Under the pieces are notes generated by a model. The model was given only the letters and a program-made list of their open reading frames with translations, was not told where the DNA came from and ran no database searches. The position numbers were made by a program, and so were the translations under genes. Below, piece after piece: positions 6,094 through 14,744 of a stretch of 16,614 bases of DNA. Position 1 is the stretch's first letter; each line of letters opens with the position of its first letter. Origin of the DNA: CAHJWO01 sp964245885 (GTDB lineage Bacteria; Verrucomicrobiota; Verrucomicrobiia; Chthoniobacterales; SZAS-18). The stretch covers positions 1 through 16,614 of the forward strand of contig CAXTOX010000087.1 in the NCBI GenBank assembly GCA_964245885.1, read 5' to 3'.

Positions 6094-8127
6094 ATGTCCG
6101 CCGCCGACGCCATCCGCCTGCCCCTCCCCGTGATCCGCGCCACGGGCGACGCCAGATCGCGCTGGTGGCGCGTCTGGCCGTGGGCGGCGGCCTTATCCAG
6201 TGGCGGTCTACTGGTATTCTGCCTCGAACCCTGGAACCAGGAATGGCTCTGCTGGCTGGCGCTCACGCCGTTGCTTGCCGCCGTGTGGTTCGCTCCGAAT
6301 GCATCCCCCTCGCCTCACACGGCTAATCCTTCGACTTCTCTCGAGCGGGAGTTGCCTTCGCGGTTGATGCGCCAGCAGCGGCAAGGCTGGGCGCGTTGGT
6401 TCCTGCTGATCACGCCGTTGTTCACTACCGTGTGGTTCTTTCCAGCCAAGCTCCCCTCGCCTGATTCGGCGGGTGCTCCAGTCAACCGTCTGCGGCGGTT
6501 CCGCGCCTGGCTCGGCCGCTGTTGGCGTCAGCGGGTGGTGCGATGCTTTCTCCTCGGTTACCTGTGCGGGCTGGTGTACATCTGGGGGGCGTTTTACTGG
6601 CTGACGACCGTGACCGTGCCGGGCTGGTTCATCCTGGGGCCGTACATGGCCTGCTACCCGGCATTGTGGAGCGTGTTCGTCGGCACCCTGGCGTGGCCGG
6701 GACCGCTCGCCACACCGGCGGCGACGGGCACCTCGTGGCGGGGCGAGCGGACCGGGGGCAGCGGGCTGTTCGTCTGGAATCCCCTCCCCGCGTCTGGTTC
6801 GCCGCTGCTGCGCTCGCGCTGGAACCTCTGGTTCGCCTTCCTCGCGGCCGCGGCGTGGGTCGGGCTGGAATGGGTGCGCGGCTGGCTGTTCTCCGGCTTC
6901 GGCTGGAACGACCTCGGCATCGCCCTCCACGACAACCTGCCGCTGCTGCAAATCGCCGAGTGGACCGGTGTCGGCGGCCTGTCGTTCGTCGCGGCGTTCG
7001 TCAACGTCATCGCCGTGGCGACCGTCGCCCGTTTCTTCCTGGAAGTGCGGGCACACCGCGTCCGGCCGCACTTTGATTTCACGCTCACGCTGGCCGGCCT
7101 GATGGTGCTGATCGCCTTCGGGGTGCGAACCCTGAAGCATTCGCACGACGAGATCGCGAAACCCGGAGCCGCTATCCCCCTGCGCGTGGCGGCGGTGCAG
7201 GCCGCCATTCCCCAGGATGAAAAGTGGAACGCCGCGCGCGCCGACGGCATCATCAAGACCTACGAAGACCTGACCGCCACCGCGCTCGGCACCCGGCCGC
7301 AACTCCTCCTCTGGCCCGAAGCCGCCACGCCCTACGGCATGTACGACGGCCGTGGGCAGACGATGCAAACGACCTTCGGCGTCGCCAACAACGGCAAGTG
7401 CAGCCTGCTCTTCGGCACGCTGGACTTCGACTTCGGCGCGGACGGGCGTTCGCAGGCCGACTACAACGCCGCGATGATGGTGACGCCCGGCAGCAAGCAA
7501 GTGCAGGTCTACCGTAAAATCCATCTCGTGCCCTACGGTGAATACGTGCCGTTCCGAAAGTCATTTCCACCGATCGCGTGGATCGTCGGCGACCAGGTGC
7601 CGGATGATTTCGCGTTCGGCCACGAGCCAACCGTTTTTGAAATGAGCGACCCGGAGGTACGCGCCGCGCCGCTGATCTGCTTCGAGGATGCGCTGGGCGA
7701 ACTGACCCGCCAGCCGGTCCTGCAAGGCGCGCAACTGCTGGTCAACGTCACCAACGATGCGTGGTTCCAGCGCACGGCTGCCAGCCGCCAGCATTTCAAC
7801 GAGGCAGTGTTCCGCACGGTGGAAAACCGCCGGCCGCTCGTGCGGTGCGCCAACACGGGGGTCACCGCGTTCGTGGACTGTGACGGGCGCGTGACGCAGC
7901 TCCTGCGCCAGCCGGACGGCACGATCTTCGGACAGGGGATTCTGGCCGGGGTGGTGGATGTACCTACGCAAGGGTTTCTAACGTTCTACACGCGCCACGG
8001 GGACGTGTTTTCGACGGCTTGCGCGACAGCGGCGGGGTTGGCGGCGTTTCTTACCGGTTGGCGCAAGCTGCGGCGAGTGAAAATCCGGCGGCGCATCCGA
8101 GGACCGCAGGAGGCGGGCGCGACGTGA
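6094..8127 (+). CDS. lnt: Apolipoprotein N-acyltransferase
   Basis: Inner-membrane enzyme that adds the third acyl chain to lipoproteins, using phospholipid. The N-terminal part, about residues 20-345, holds several hydrophobic membrane segments; the C-terminal part, about 360-640, is the nitrilase domain. The catalytic triad is visible: E409 (LLWPEAA), K475 (YRKIHLVPYGEYVPF) and C529 (LICFEDA). A final hydrophobic segment and a basic tail close the protein. At 677 residues it is much longer than the roughly 510 of E. coli Lnt. Part of the excess is a tandem internal duplication: residues 57-105 and 106-154 share the pattern TPL..VWF.P...SP, and the DNA is also similar with a 147-bp offset. 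The ATG at 6094 is chosen over an upstream TTG (6055), which would add a non-hydrophobic leader. The gene overlaps the next by 4 nt. Confidence 0.93.
   Translation: MSAADAIRLPLPVIRATGDARSRWWRVWPWAAALSSGGLLVFCLEPWNQEWLCWLALTPLLAAVWFAPNASPSPHTANPSTSLERELPSRLMRQQRQGWARWFLLITPLFTTVWFFPAKLPSPDSAGAPVNRLRRFRAWLGRCWRQRVVRCFLLGYLCGLVYIWGAFYWLTTVTVPGWFILGPYMACYPALWSVFVGTLAWPGPLATPAATGTSWRGERTGGSGLFVWNPLPASGSPLLRSRWNLWFAFLAAAAWVGLEWVRGWLFSGFGWNDLGIALHDNLPLLQIAEWTGVGGLSFVAAFVNVIAVATVARFFLEVRAHRVRPHFDFTLTLAGLMVLIAFGVRTLKHSHDEIAKPGAAIPLRVAAVQAAIPQDEKWNAARADGIIKTYEDLTATALGTRPQLLLWPEAATPYGMYDGRGQTMQTTFGVANNGKCSLLFGTLDFDFGADGRSQADYNAAMMVTPGSKQVQVYRKIHLVPYGEYVPFRKSFPPIAWIVGDQVPDDFAFGHEPTVFEMSDPEVRAAPLICFEDALGELTRQPVLQGAQLLVNVTNDAWFQRTAASRQHFNEAVFRTVENRRPLVRCANTGVTAFVDCDGRVTQLLRQPDGTIFGQGILAGVVDVPTQGFLTFYTRHGDVFSTACATAAGLAAFLTGWRKLRRVKIRRRIRGPQEAGAT
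6262..6555 (+). repeat. Tandem 147-bp duplication inside lnt
   Basis: The segments 6262-6408 and 6409-6555 are diverged direct copies in frame (49 codons each). Shared blocks include TCACGCCGTTG, CCGTGTGGTTC and CCCCTCGCCT at the same relative positions. Each encodes a membrane-segment end followed by a polar, Arg-rich loop. Similarity is strongest over the first 60 nt and weak after that. Confidence 0.55.
8108..8113 (+). promoter_or_regulatory. Strong Shine-Dalgarno for the DUF2334 gene
   Basis: AGGAGG lies 10 nt before the GTG at 8124, inside the last codons of lnt. It decides the start of the next gene and is the only clear Shine-Dalgarno among the visible gene starts of the window. Confidence 0.65.
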
Positions 8128-8909
8128 GTGCGTTCGTAGTCTCGCTGCACGACGTGAGTCCGCTGACGCGCGACGTGTTCACGGCGATGCTGAAGGAACT
8201 CGCCGAGGTCGGCGTGACGAAAACGTCGCTTCTCGTCATCCCGAACCACCATCATCGTGGGCACATGCTTGACGATGCCGGTTTCTGCCGCTGGCTGGAA
8301 GGACTGTCCAGGGAAGGGCACGAAGTGGTGATCCACGGTTACTACCATCAGCGTTCCCGACGCGCGGACGAAACCCTGAGGCAACGTTGGGTCACTGGCG
8401 TCTACACGATGGGCGAGGGCGAGTTTTACGACCCGTCCTACGACGAGGCGGCTTCCCTGCTCGCACGAGCGAAGGAGGATTTCGCCAAGCTTGACGTGCC
8501 TGCGCCCAGAGGTTTTATCGCACCGGCCTGGCTGCTGGGCAGTGCGGCGCTGAGTGCGGTGGAAAGGGCGCGCTTCGCCTACACAGCCTATCTGACCGGG
8601 ATCTATTCCATCGCTCGGAAGTCCTATGATTCCCGGCAAAATTTCATGCGCTCGCAATCGCTCGTCTACAGTTGCCGTGATGCTTGGCGTCGCGCGTGCA
8701 GCTTACTCTGGAATGCTCAACTGCGGCGGCGCTTGCGAACTTCCTCTCTCCTTCGTCTTGCGCTTCATCCTCCCGACTTCCAACATCCGGGTATCTGGCG
8801 TCAGGTCCGACGATTCGTCGGCGAGGAATCCGCGCGCCGTGGAGTGATGACCTACCAGGAATTTTACGATTACCAACATCCTGTGGTCACTGGCTGCACA
8901 CCGATCTGA
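8124..8909 (+). CDS. DUF2334 / polysaccharide deacetylase-like protein
   Basis: A 261-residue protein with the outline of the NodB-type carbohydrate esterase fold. SLHDVSP (residues 7-13) gives the N-terminal HD pair, HGYYHQ (71-76) gives the paired His metal ligands, and GFIAPAWLLG is the usual later substrate-loop motif. Family members are predicted to remove acyl groups from glycans in a metal-dependent way; the substrate here is unknown. No signal peptide is visible, so it appears cytoplasmic. The GTG start is fixed by the AGGAGG upstream and by the GTGA overlap with lnt; a longer reading from 8019 overlaps lnt extensively and looks spurious. The gene is followed 33 nt later by the PHP-glycosyltransferase gene, which suggests a joint role in glycan or glycolipid metabolism. 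Confidence 0.85.
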   Translation: MSAFVVSLHDVSPLTRDVFTAMLKELAEVGVTKTSLLVIPNHHHRGHMLDDAGFCRWLEGLSREGHEVVIHGYYHQRSRRADETLRQRWVTGVYTMGEGEFYDPSYDEAASLLARAKEDFAKLDVPAPRGFIAPAWLLGSAALSAVERARFAYTAYLTGIYSIARKSYDSRQNFMRSQSLVYSCRDAWRRACSLLWNAQLRRRLRTSSLLRLALHPPDFQHPGIWRQVRRFVGEESARRGVMTYQEFYDYQHPVVTGCTPI

Positions 8910-8942
8910 CCGTCGAACATCGACTGACAATCCCTCTTTCCC

Positions 8943-11356
8943 ATGAAGGTCGATCTTCATCTCCATTCGCGCTACAGCGCCCGCTCGGCTGACTGGCTGT
9001 TCCGGCGCTTCGATTTTCCCGACAGCTACTCGGAACCACGCGTGCTGCACGCCGCTCTCCGCGCCCGCGGCATGGACCTCGTCACACTCACTGACCACAA
9101 CACGCTCGACGGCTGCCTGGAGATCGCCGATCTGCCCGGAGTGTTTCTCAGCGAGGAGGTCACGACGACGTTCCCCGACGACCGCTGCAAAATCCACGTC
9201 CTCGTCTGGAACCTCAACGAGGCCCAGCACCGCGACATCGCCGGCCTGCGCGACAACATCTTTAACCTCCAAGGCTATCTCGCCGCGCAGGATTTGCCGC
9301 ACGCCGTCGCCCATCCCCTGCATCGGCTCAACGANNNNNNNNNNCCGCGCACCTCGAAAAACTGATCCTCCTTTTCCGCGCGTTCGAGGGGCTGAACGGC
9401 CTGCGCAACGACCTGCTCAACGTCACCCTGCGCCACCTGCTCGCCGGCCTCACGCCGGAAAAGATCGACGCCATGGCGGCGCGTCACCGTCTCACCCCGA
9501 CCCACCCGGAGCCGTGGAAGAAAATCCTCACGGCCGGCAGCGACGACAAGGGAGGCATGTCCGCCGGGAACACCTACACCGAGACACCCGATGGACGCAC
9601 GTCGGCGGATTTCTTTGCCCATGTCCGCGCCGGACACACGACGCTCGCCGGTCCTGGCGGTTCGGCGTTGATCCTCTCGCACGGCCTCTACCAGACCGCG
9701 TACGCCTTCGCGCAAGATCGCTTCGTCAGAAAGTCGAAGGACGGCAAGGGACGCGGCGAGACGCCCGCGCTGTTGGAGAAAATGTTCGCGCGCTTCATGG
9801 AAGGGCAGAACCCGACCGAATTCACCTTCAGCGAAAAACTCGGCTTCCTCGCGCAGGGCGTTCTTTCGGGCAAAATCTTCGAGATGGCGCGTCCGGCGAA
9901 CAGGTCGCTCTGGAACGAGTTGAACCGGTACTTTTCCCAACCCGCCGTCAAGGAAGCCATCGCGCGCCAGACCGCCGGGGTGGCCGAACCGGAACGCCGC
10001 GCGTTCCTGATCGCCAACCTCTTCGCCAACCAGCTCGCGTTCCGGTTTTTCAACAAGTTCGTCACGCAGCTCTCGGGCGGCAACATGATGGAGGGTCTCC
10101 AGGCGCTCAGCGCCCTCGCGCCCATCGCACTGATGCTCAGCCCGTACCTCTACGCGTTCAAGAGCCAGTCGCCGGACCGCCGCTTCCTGCGCCGCGTGAG
10201 CCGCGAAATCGTCGGGGATCTGGCACCGGCGCTACGTAACACCAAACGCGCCTGGTTCACCGACACGCTGGAAGACGTGAACGGCGTGGCGACCACCATC
10301 CAGAAGATGACCGCCGCCGTGCGCGCCGCCGGGCACGATCTGACCGTGGTCACCTCGCGCACAAACATCGACATCGCCGGCATCCCGATCAAAAATTTTC
10401 CTCCCATTGGCGAGTTCGAGATTCCCGAGTACGAACTCCAGAAGCTGACCTTCCCGCCGATGTTGGAAATGCTGGACTACATCCAGCGCGAGGGGTTCAC
10501 GGAAATCATCATTTCGACGCCTGGCCCCATTGGGATCACCGCGCTGATGGCCGCCAAGATGCTGCACCTGCGCACAGTCGGCATCTACCACACGGACTTC
10601 CCGCAGTACGTGCAGATTCTTACCGATGACCACTTCATGGAATCGCTGGCGTGGCAGTTCATGCACTGGTTTTACGGGCAGCTCGACCTGATCTACGTCA
10701 ACAGCGAGCAGTACCGCCGCAACTGGATGGAACGCGGCATCGACGGCGAGCGCATCAAGATCCTGCCGCGCGGACTTGATACTAAGTTGTATCACCCGTC
10801 GCGCCGAGACCCGGCTTTCTGGACAAAGCGCGGCGCGCAACCGGGAGAGTTCATCCTGCTCTACGTCGGACGCGTCTCGGTGGAAAAGAATCTCGACGTG
10901 TTTGCCGCCGCGCACGATAAGGCGCGCGCCGCCGGGCTGTCCGTGCGCGCAGCCATCGTCGGCGACGGTGTGTACACGAAAACCATGCAAAAACTGCTGC
11001 CCGATGCGATCTTCACCGGCTACCTGAGCGGCGAGGCGCTGGCGGGGGCGTTCGCGTCGGCGGATGCGTTCGTGTTCACGAGCGTGACGGATACCTTCGG
11101 CAACGTGGTCATCGAGGCGCAGGCGAGCGGGTTACCCGTCATTGTATCGGACCAGAAAGGCCCCCAGGAACTCATCGAGAACGGCGTGACGGGCCTCATC
11201 ACGCGCGGCCTGGATGCGGACGACGTGGCGGACGCCATCGGGAAGCTGGCGCGCGACCCGGGTTTGTGCGGTCGCATCGGTGAGGCAGCCCGGCGGGCGG
11301 TGGAAGGCCGTTCGTGGGCCACGGCGGCGGAAATATTTTGGAGTGCGGTGGCATGA
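8943..11356 (+). CDS. PHP-domain / family 4 glycosyltransferase fusion, interrupted by N gap
   Basis: One gene of about 804 residues, split by ten Ns. The N-terminal PHP phosphoesterase domain shows DLHLH (4-8), TDHN (50-53), EE (71-72), H85 and AHP (123-125). After the gap it continues with AHLEKL and the late PHP motif GSDDKGG, where a Lys stands in the usual His position. A connecting region of about 200 residues leads to a GT-B glycosyltransferase: an acceptor-side domain (DVNGVATTIQKM, then STPGPIG and YHTDFPQY) and a donor-side domain (YVGRVSVEKN, AIVGDG, TDTFGNVVIEAQASG). This resembles GT4 enzymes of the SQD2/mannosyltransferase type. The frames before and after the gap differ, so the true gap length is not ten; a length of 2 mod 3 restores one frame. 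The acceptor and donor sugars are unknown. Confidence 0.85.
9335..9344. other. Assembly gap (10 Ns)
   Basis: Ten unknown bases lie within the PHP domain, between HPLHRLN and AHLEKL. The reading frame changes across them, so the number is a placeholder and not a measured size. Confidence 0.95.
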
Positions 11357-11370
11357 CACCGCACTCCAAA
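11337..11370. terminator. Hairpin terminator between convergent genes
   Basis: Perfect 14-bp arms (11337-11350 and 11357-11370) enclose the 6-nt loop GCATGA, and the TGA in that loop (11354-11356) is the stop codon of the PHP-glycosyltransferase gene. T-rich sequence on one side and A-rich on the other would serve transcription from both strands. The helicase gene ends two bases further on, at 11372. Confidence 0.7.
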
Positions 11371-11371
11371 G

Positions 11372-13411
11372 TCACTCCCGTCCCTTCGCGGCCTCGCGCA
11401 TGCGCTGGAAATGGCTGCGCGCGCTGGTCTCCGTCGCCGGGGCGTTGAGCGCCTGGGTGATGTTCACCATCTCCAGGTGCGCCGGGGAAAGTTCCTTGAA
11501 AAACGTGCTCGGCGCGCACGACACCGCGCTGCCGTACTTTGTGCGGTTCACGCAGTAGGACATCGTCAGCCGCCGCCGTGCGCGGGTGATCCCCACGTAC
11601 AAGAGCCGTCGTTCCTCGTCCACGGTACCCTCCCCGCGCGAACGCTCGTGCGGTAAAAGCCCCTCCTCCACCCCCACCAGAAACACGAACGGGAACTCCA
11701 GCCCCTTCGCCGCGTGCAGCGTGATGAGCGTCACCTGCGGGATGGCCTCCTCTTTTTCTTCCTTCTTCTTTTGCTGGCGGTCGCGGTCGAGCGCCACCCG
11801 GTCCATAAACCCGCGCAACCCGCCGTCGGGTTGTCTCTGCTGGTAGCGCTCCAGGTCGCGCAGCAGGTCGCGCACGTTGATCTCGCGGGCCGTTGCTTCG
11901 CCCTCGGACTTGCAGGTGCGCCGCAGTTCGGAGAAAAAGCCGATTTCGTTGAGCAACGCGCCTGTCACCCTGGCGTGATCCGCGAACGGCTCCAGCATCC
12001 GCGACTCGAACCCGTCCAGCAGTTCACCGAATGCCCGGAACGCCGTCCGTGACCGTGCGCTCACCGTCTCCAGAAAATCTTCGTCGTTGACCGCTGCCCA
12101 CAGGCTCATCTTGTGCACGCGCGAATACTCCAGCGCCCGCTCCACCACGGCGTCGCCTAACCCGCGCGGAGGCAGGTTAATGATGCGCAGAAGCATCTGG
12201 TCGTCGTCGGTGTTGAGCAGGCAGCCGATGAAAGCCAAAAGGTCTTTCACCTCGCGCTTGTCGAAGATGCTCTGACCGCCGACCAGGCGGTACGGGATGT
12301 TGGCTTCCTTCATTGCTAACTCAAAGACTTTCGACTGTGAGTTCATGCGGTAGAGAATGGCGAATTCGTTCCACGACTTTGCCTCCTCCGCCGACTTCAT
12401 GCGGTGCATCTCGCCGATCACGTACGCGGTTTCTTCCGTGTCGGTGGGCGCGGGGACGATGCGCACCTTGTCACCCGATCCGTGCTCGCTCCAGAGGGTT
12501 TTGGGACGACGGCGCGGGTTGTTTTTGATCAGCGAATTCGCCGTGTGCAGAATCGCGTTGGTGGAGCGGTAGTTCTGCTCCAGCTTAATGACTTTGGGAT
12601 TCGGAAAATGCTTCTCGAACTCCAGGATGTTAGACACCTCCGCCCCGCGCCATCCATAAATGGATTGGTCGTCGTCGCCGACCACACAGACGTTCGGCGA
12701 CTCGCCGTGCGCAAGCAGGGAAACGAGGTCGAGCTGCAAGCGGTTCGTGTCCTGGAACTCGTCCACCATCAGATAGTGAAAACGGTCACGCCACCTCGCG
12801 CGCGATTCATCGTGCTCGCGCAGGATGCGCACCGCGAGCAGCAGGAGGTCGTCGAAATCGACGGCGTTCATACGCTTGAGGTCGGCCTGGTAGCGGCCGT
12901 AGACCGCGCCGAGGAGCGTGTCCTCGCGCGGCACGCCGCCGGCGGCAACGCGCGCGTCGTTCTTGAGCTTAGAGATGAGCGCCTGCGCGGCGTTCGGGTC
13001 GAGCTTTTCGTCCTTCGCGGCGGTGCGCGTGATGATAGCGCGGATCAGTCCGAGGCAATCGCCCTGGTCGTAGATGGAGAAGTTCGACTTCCAGCCGAGT
13101 TGTCCGATGTCCGCGCGCAGGATGCGCACGCACAGCGCGTGGAATGTGGAGACGGTCAGCTTCTTCGCGGCATCCTCATCCTGCAACAACCCCACCGCGC
13201 GCTCGCGCATCTCCGTGGCGGCCTTGTTGGTAAACGTGACGGCGAGGATCTTCGACGCGCTCATACCCTGCGCCACCAAGTACGCGATGCGCGCGGTGAT
13301 CACCCGCGTCTTGCCGGTGCCCGCGCCGGCCAGGATGAGCACGGGGCCAGTCGTCTGCGTGACGGCCGCGCGCTGGGCGTCGTTGAGGTCAAAGAGACGG
13401 AAGGAGGACAT
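11372..13411 (-). CDS. UvrD/PcrA/Rep-type SF1A DNA helicase
   Basis: A 679-residue ATP-driven 3'-5' DNA translocase, expected in repair and replication-fork rescue. All the superfamily motifs are present in order: Q motif LNDAQRAAV (9-17), Walker A AGAGTGKT (28-35, K34), Ia TFTNKAATEM, II DEFQDT, III DDDQSIYGWRG, IV LEQNYRST, V TLHAAKGLEF and VI LLYVGITRARRRL. A Lys/Glu-rich linker (QQKKKEEKEE) precedes motif V. Length and motif spacing fit PcrA/Rep/UvrD; I cannot separate these by eye, so no symbol is given. The start at 13411 places the Q motif near the N-terminus, as in the family; the upstream extension is not protein-like. The gene stands alone, and its 3' end converges on the PHP-GT gene. 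Confidence 0.93.
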   Translation of the reverse strand: MSSFRLFDLNDAQRAAVTQTTGPVLILAGAGTGKTRVITARIAYLVAQGMSASKILAVTFTNKAATEMRERAVGLLQDEDAAKKLTVSTFHALCVRILRADIGQLGWKSNFSIYDQGDCLGLIRAIITRTAAKDEKLDPNAAQALISKLKNDARVAAGGVPREDTLLGAVYGRYQADLKRMNAVDFDDLLLLAVRILREHDESRARWRDRFHYLMVDEFQDTNRLQLDLVSLLAHGESPNVCVVGDDDQSIYGWRGAEVSNILEFEKHFPNPKVIKLEQNYRSTNAILHTANSLIKNNPRRRPKTLWSEHGSGDKVRIVPAPTDTEETAYVIGEMHRMKSAEEAKSWNEFAILYRMNSQSKVFELAMKEANIPYRLVGGQSIFDKREVKDLLAFIGCLLNTDDDQMLLRIINLPPRGLGDAVVERALEYSRVHKMSLWAAVNDEDFLETVSARSRTAFRAFGELLDGFESRMLEPFADHARVTGALLNEIGFFSELRRTCKSEGEATAREINVRDLLRDLERYQQRQPDGGLRGFMDRVALDRDRQQKKKEEKEEAIPQVTLITLHAAKGLEFPFVFLVGVEEGLLPHERSRGEGTVDEERRLLYVGITRARRRLTMSYCVNRTKYGSAVSCAPSTFFKELSPAHLEMVNITQALNAPATETSARSHFQRMREAAKGRE

Positions 13412-13430
13412 GGCGAACCGGCGAGCGCCG

Positions 13431-13436
13431 ATTATA
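13431..13436 (-). promoter_or_regulatory. -10 box of the helicase gene
   Basis: A perfect TATAAT reads on the minus strand 19 nt before the ATG at 13411. The -35 is unclear: GTGGAG (13460-13455) has acceptable spacing but a poor match, while TTGAAG (13465-13460) is a better match at too long a spacing (23 nt). Confidence 0.5.
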
Positions 13437-13596
13437 CCCCACCCCAACACCTGCCTCCACTTCAAAGATGGCCGGGAGCCACGGTTTTTATTTCCAGGAG
13501 CGGCCTGATAGGACCCATAGGACCAATGCTCGCGGCATGAGAAAAACGCACGGTGTTTGGACGATGCCATCCACCAACAATCAACCGACGACAAGC

Positions 13597-14241
13597 CTAC
13601 CCGTTCCAGCCGCTGTGAAACTCCGACCAGTCCGCCGCATCGCCCGGCGAGTCGGCCTGCTCGCGGCGGGCGAACTCCCCGATCACTTGCGGGTACAGCG
13701 CGTGTTCGGCTTCCTGGATGCGCGCGTGCAGCGTTTCGGCGGTGTCGCCGGATAGCACGGGCACCGTTTTACGCGCGATCACCGGCCCCGTGTCCATGCC
13801 GAGATCGACGTAGTGCACCGTGCAGCCGGCCTCGTGCTCACCGGCGTCCAAGGCCTGCCGCCACGCCGCGAGCCCCGGAAACTTCGGCAAGAGCGACGGG
13901 TGGATATTAATGATCCGACGCGGAAAAGCGGTCACCATCGGCTCCTTGAGCAGGCGCATGTAACCGGCCAGCACGACGAGGCCGACACCGTGTTCCCGCA
14001 GGACGCGGACGAGTTCCTGCTCCCGCTCGGGTTCGAGCTTCGTCTTGAAGTGGCCGGGGGGCAGATGCAACGCCGGCGCGCCGTGTTGCGTCGCGAGTGG
14101 CAGGATGCCCGCGTCGGGCACGTCGGAGATCACGACGCCGACGCGTACGTCAAGCGTGCCGGCGGCAATGGCCCGCGCAATCGCGCCGAAGTTGCTCCCC
14201 TTGCCCGAGCCGAGCACACCGATGACGAGAGGCGACGGCAT
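13597..14241 (-). CDS. purN: Phosphoribosylglycinamide formyltransferase
   Basis: A 214-residue folate-dependent GAR transformylase of purine synthesis, which transfers a formyl group from 10-formyl-tetrahydrofolate to GAR. The phosphate-binding loop GSGKGSNF is at residues 11-18. The catalytic Asn/His/Asp are visible as N112 and H114 (INIHPSLLP) and D150 (VDLGMDTGPV), in the family spacing. The length is normal. The ATG at 14241 is 2 nt from the stop of the heptose adenylyltransferase gene, so it is the last gene of a tight minus-strand run. A short tail after QVIGEFA is variable in the family. No terminator is obvious downstream. Confidence 0.95.
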   Translation of the reverse strand: MPSPLVIGVLGSGKGSNFGAIARAIAAGTLDVRVGVVISDVPDAGILPLATQHGAPALHLPPGHFKTKLEPEREQELVRVLREHGVGLVVLAGYMRLLKEPMVTAFPRRIINIHPSLLPKFPGLAAWRQALDAGEHEAGCTVHYVDLGMDTGPVIARKTVPVLSGDTAETLHARIQEAEHALYPQVIGEFARREQADSPGDAADWSEFHSGWNG

Positions 14242-14243
14242 GG

Positions 14244-14735
14244 TCAGGGTTCCGCCCGCTGCATTTCTTCGACCAGCCGCGTCGTCGAGCGGCCCGGCAC
14301 CATCGGCACGAAGGCGATCCGCGAGCCGGCGTCTTGCAGGGTCGCGCGTTCTTCCGCGTTGAGGGTTGCAAGCGTATAGTCGCCGCCCTTCACGTAAACG
14401 TGCGGGCGGACCTCCGCGAGCAGGCGCGTCGCCCGCGGCTCGTCAAAGATCGTGACGTAGTCGACGCACGCCAGCGCGGCGAGCACCTCGGCGCGTTCAT
14501 CGGCGGGGTTGATCGGCCGGCCAGGACCTTTCAACGCGCGCACCGAGGCGTCGGCGTTGAGTCCGACCGCGAGCGCGTCGCCCTCCGCCCGCGCCGCCTG
14601 GAGATACCGCACGTGCCCGACGTGCAACAGGTCGAAGCAACCGTTGGTGAACACCAACCGCCGCCCCATGGCGTCGAGCGCGTCACGTCGCACAGCGAGG
14701 TGGTCGGAAGTGAGGAGTTTGGATACAGTCGTCAC
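14244..14735 (-). CDS. rfaE2: D-glycero-beta-D-manno-heptose 1-phosphate adenylyltransferase
   Basis: A 163-residue nucleotidyltransferase that makes ADP-heptose for the LPS inner core from heptose 1-phosphate and ATP. FTNGCFDLLHVGHVRYL (residues 29-45) contains the HxGH motif H38-V-G-H41, YVKGGDYT matches the mid-domain signature, and GRSTTRLVE near the end stands for the ISSTR-like motif. It matches the C-terminal half of HldE alone, so the kinase (RfaE1/HldA) must be encoded elsewhere. It starts with GTG at 14735, 9 nt after the stop of the sugar isomerase gene, with no Shine-Dalgarno. It is good evidence for a Gram-negative outer membrane. The related FAD/CTP-type cytidylyltransferases are less likely given the KGGDYT and RST motifs. 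Confidence 0.92.
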   Translation of the reverse strand: MTTVSKLLTSDHLAVRRDALDAMGRRLVFTNGCFDLLHVGHVRYLQAARAEGDALAVGLNADASVRALKGPGRPINPADERAEVLAALACVDYVTIFDEPRATRLLAEVRPHVYVKGGDYTLATLNAEERATLQDAGSRIAFVPMVPGRSTTRLVEEMQRAEP

Positions 14736-14744
14736 AGGGATTTT

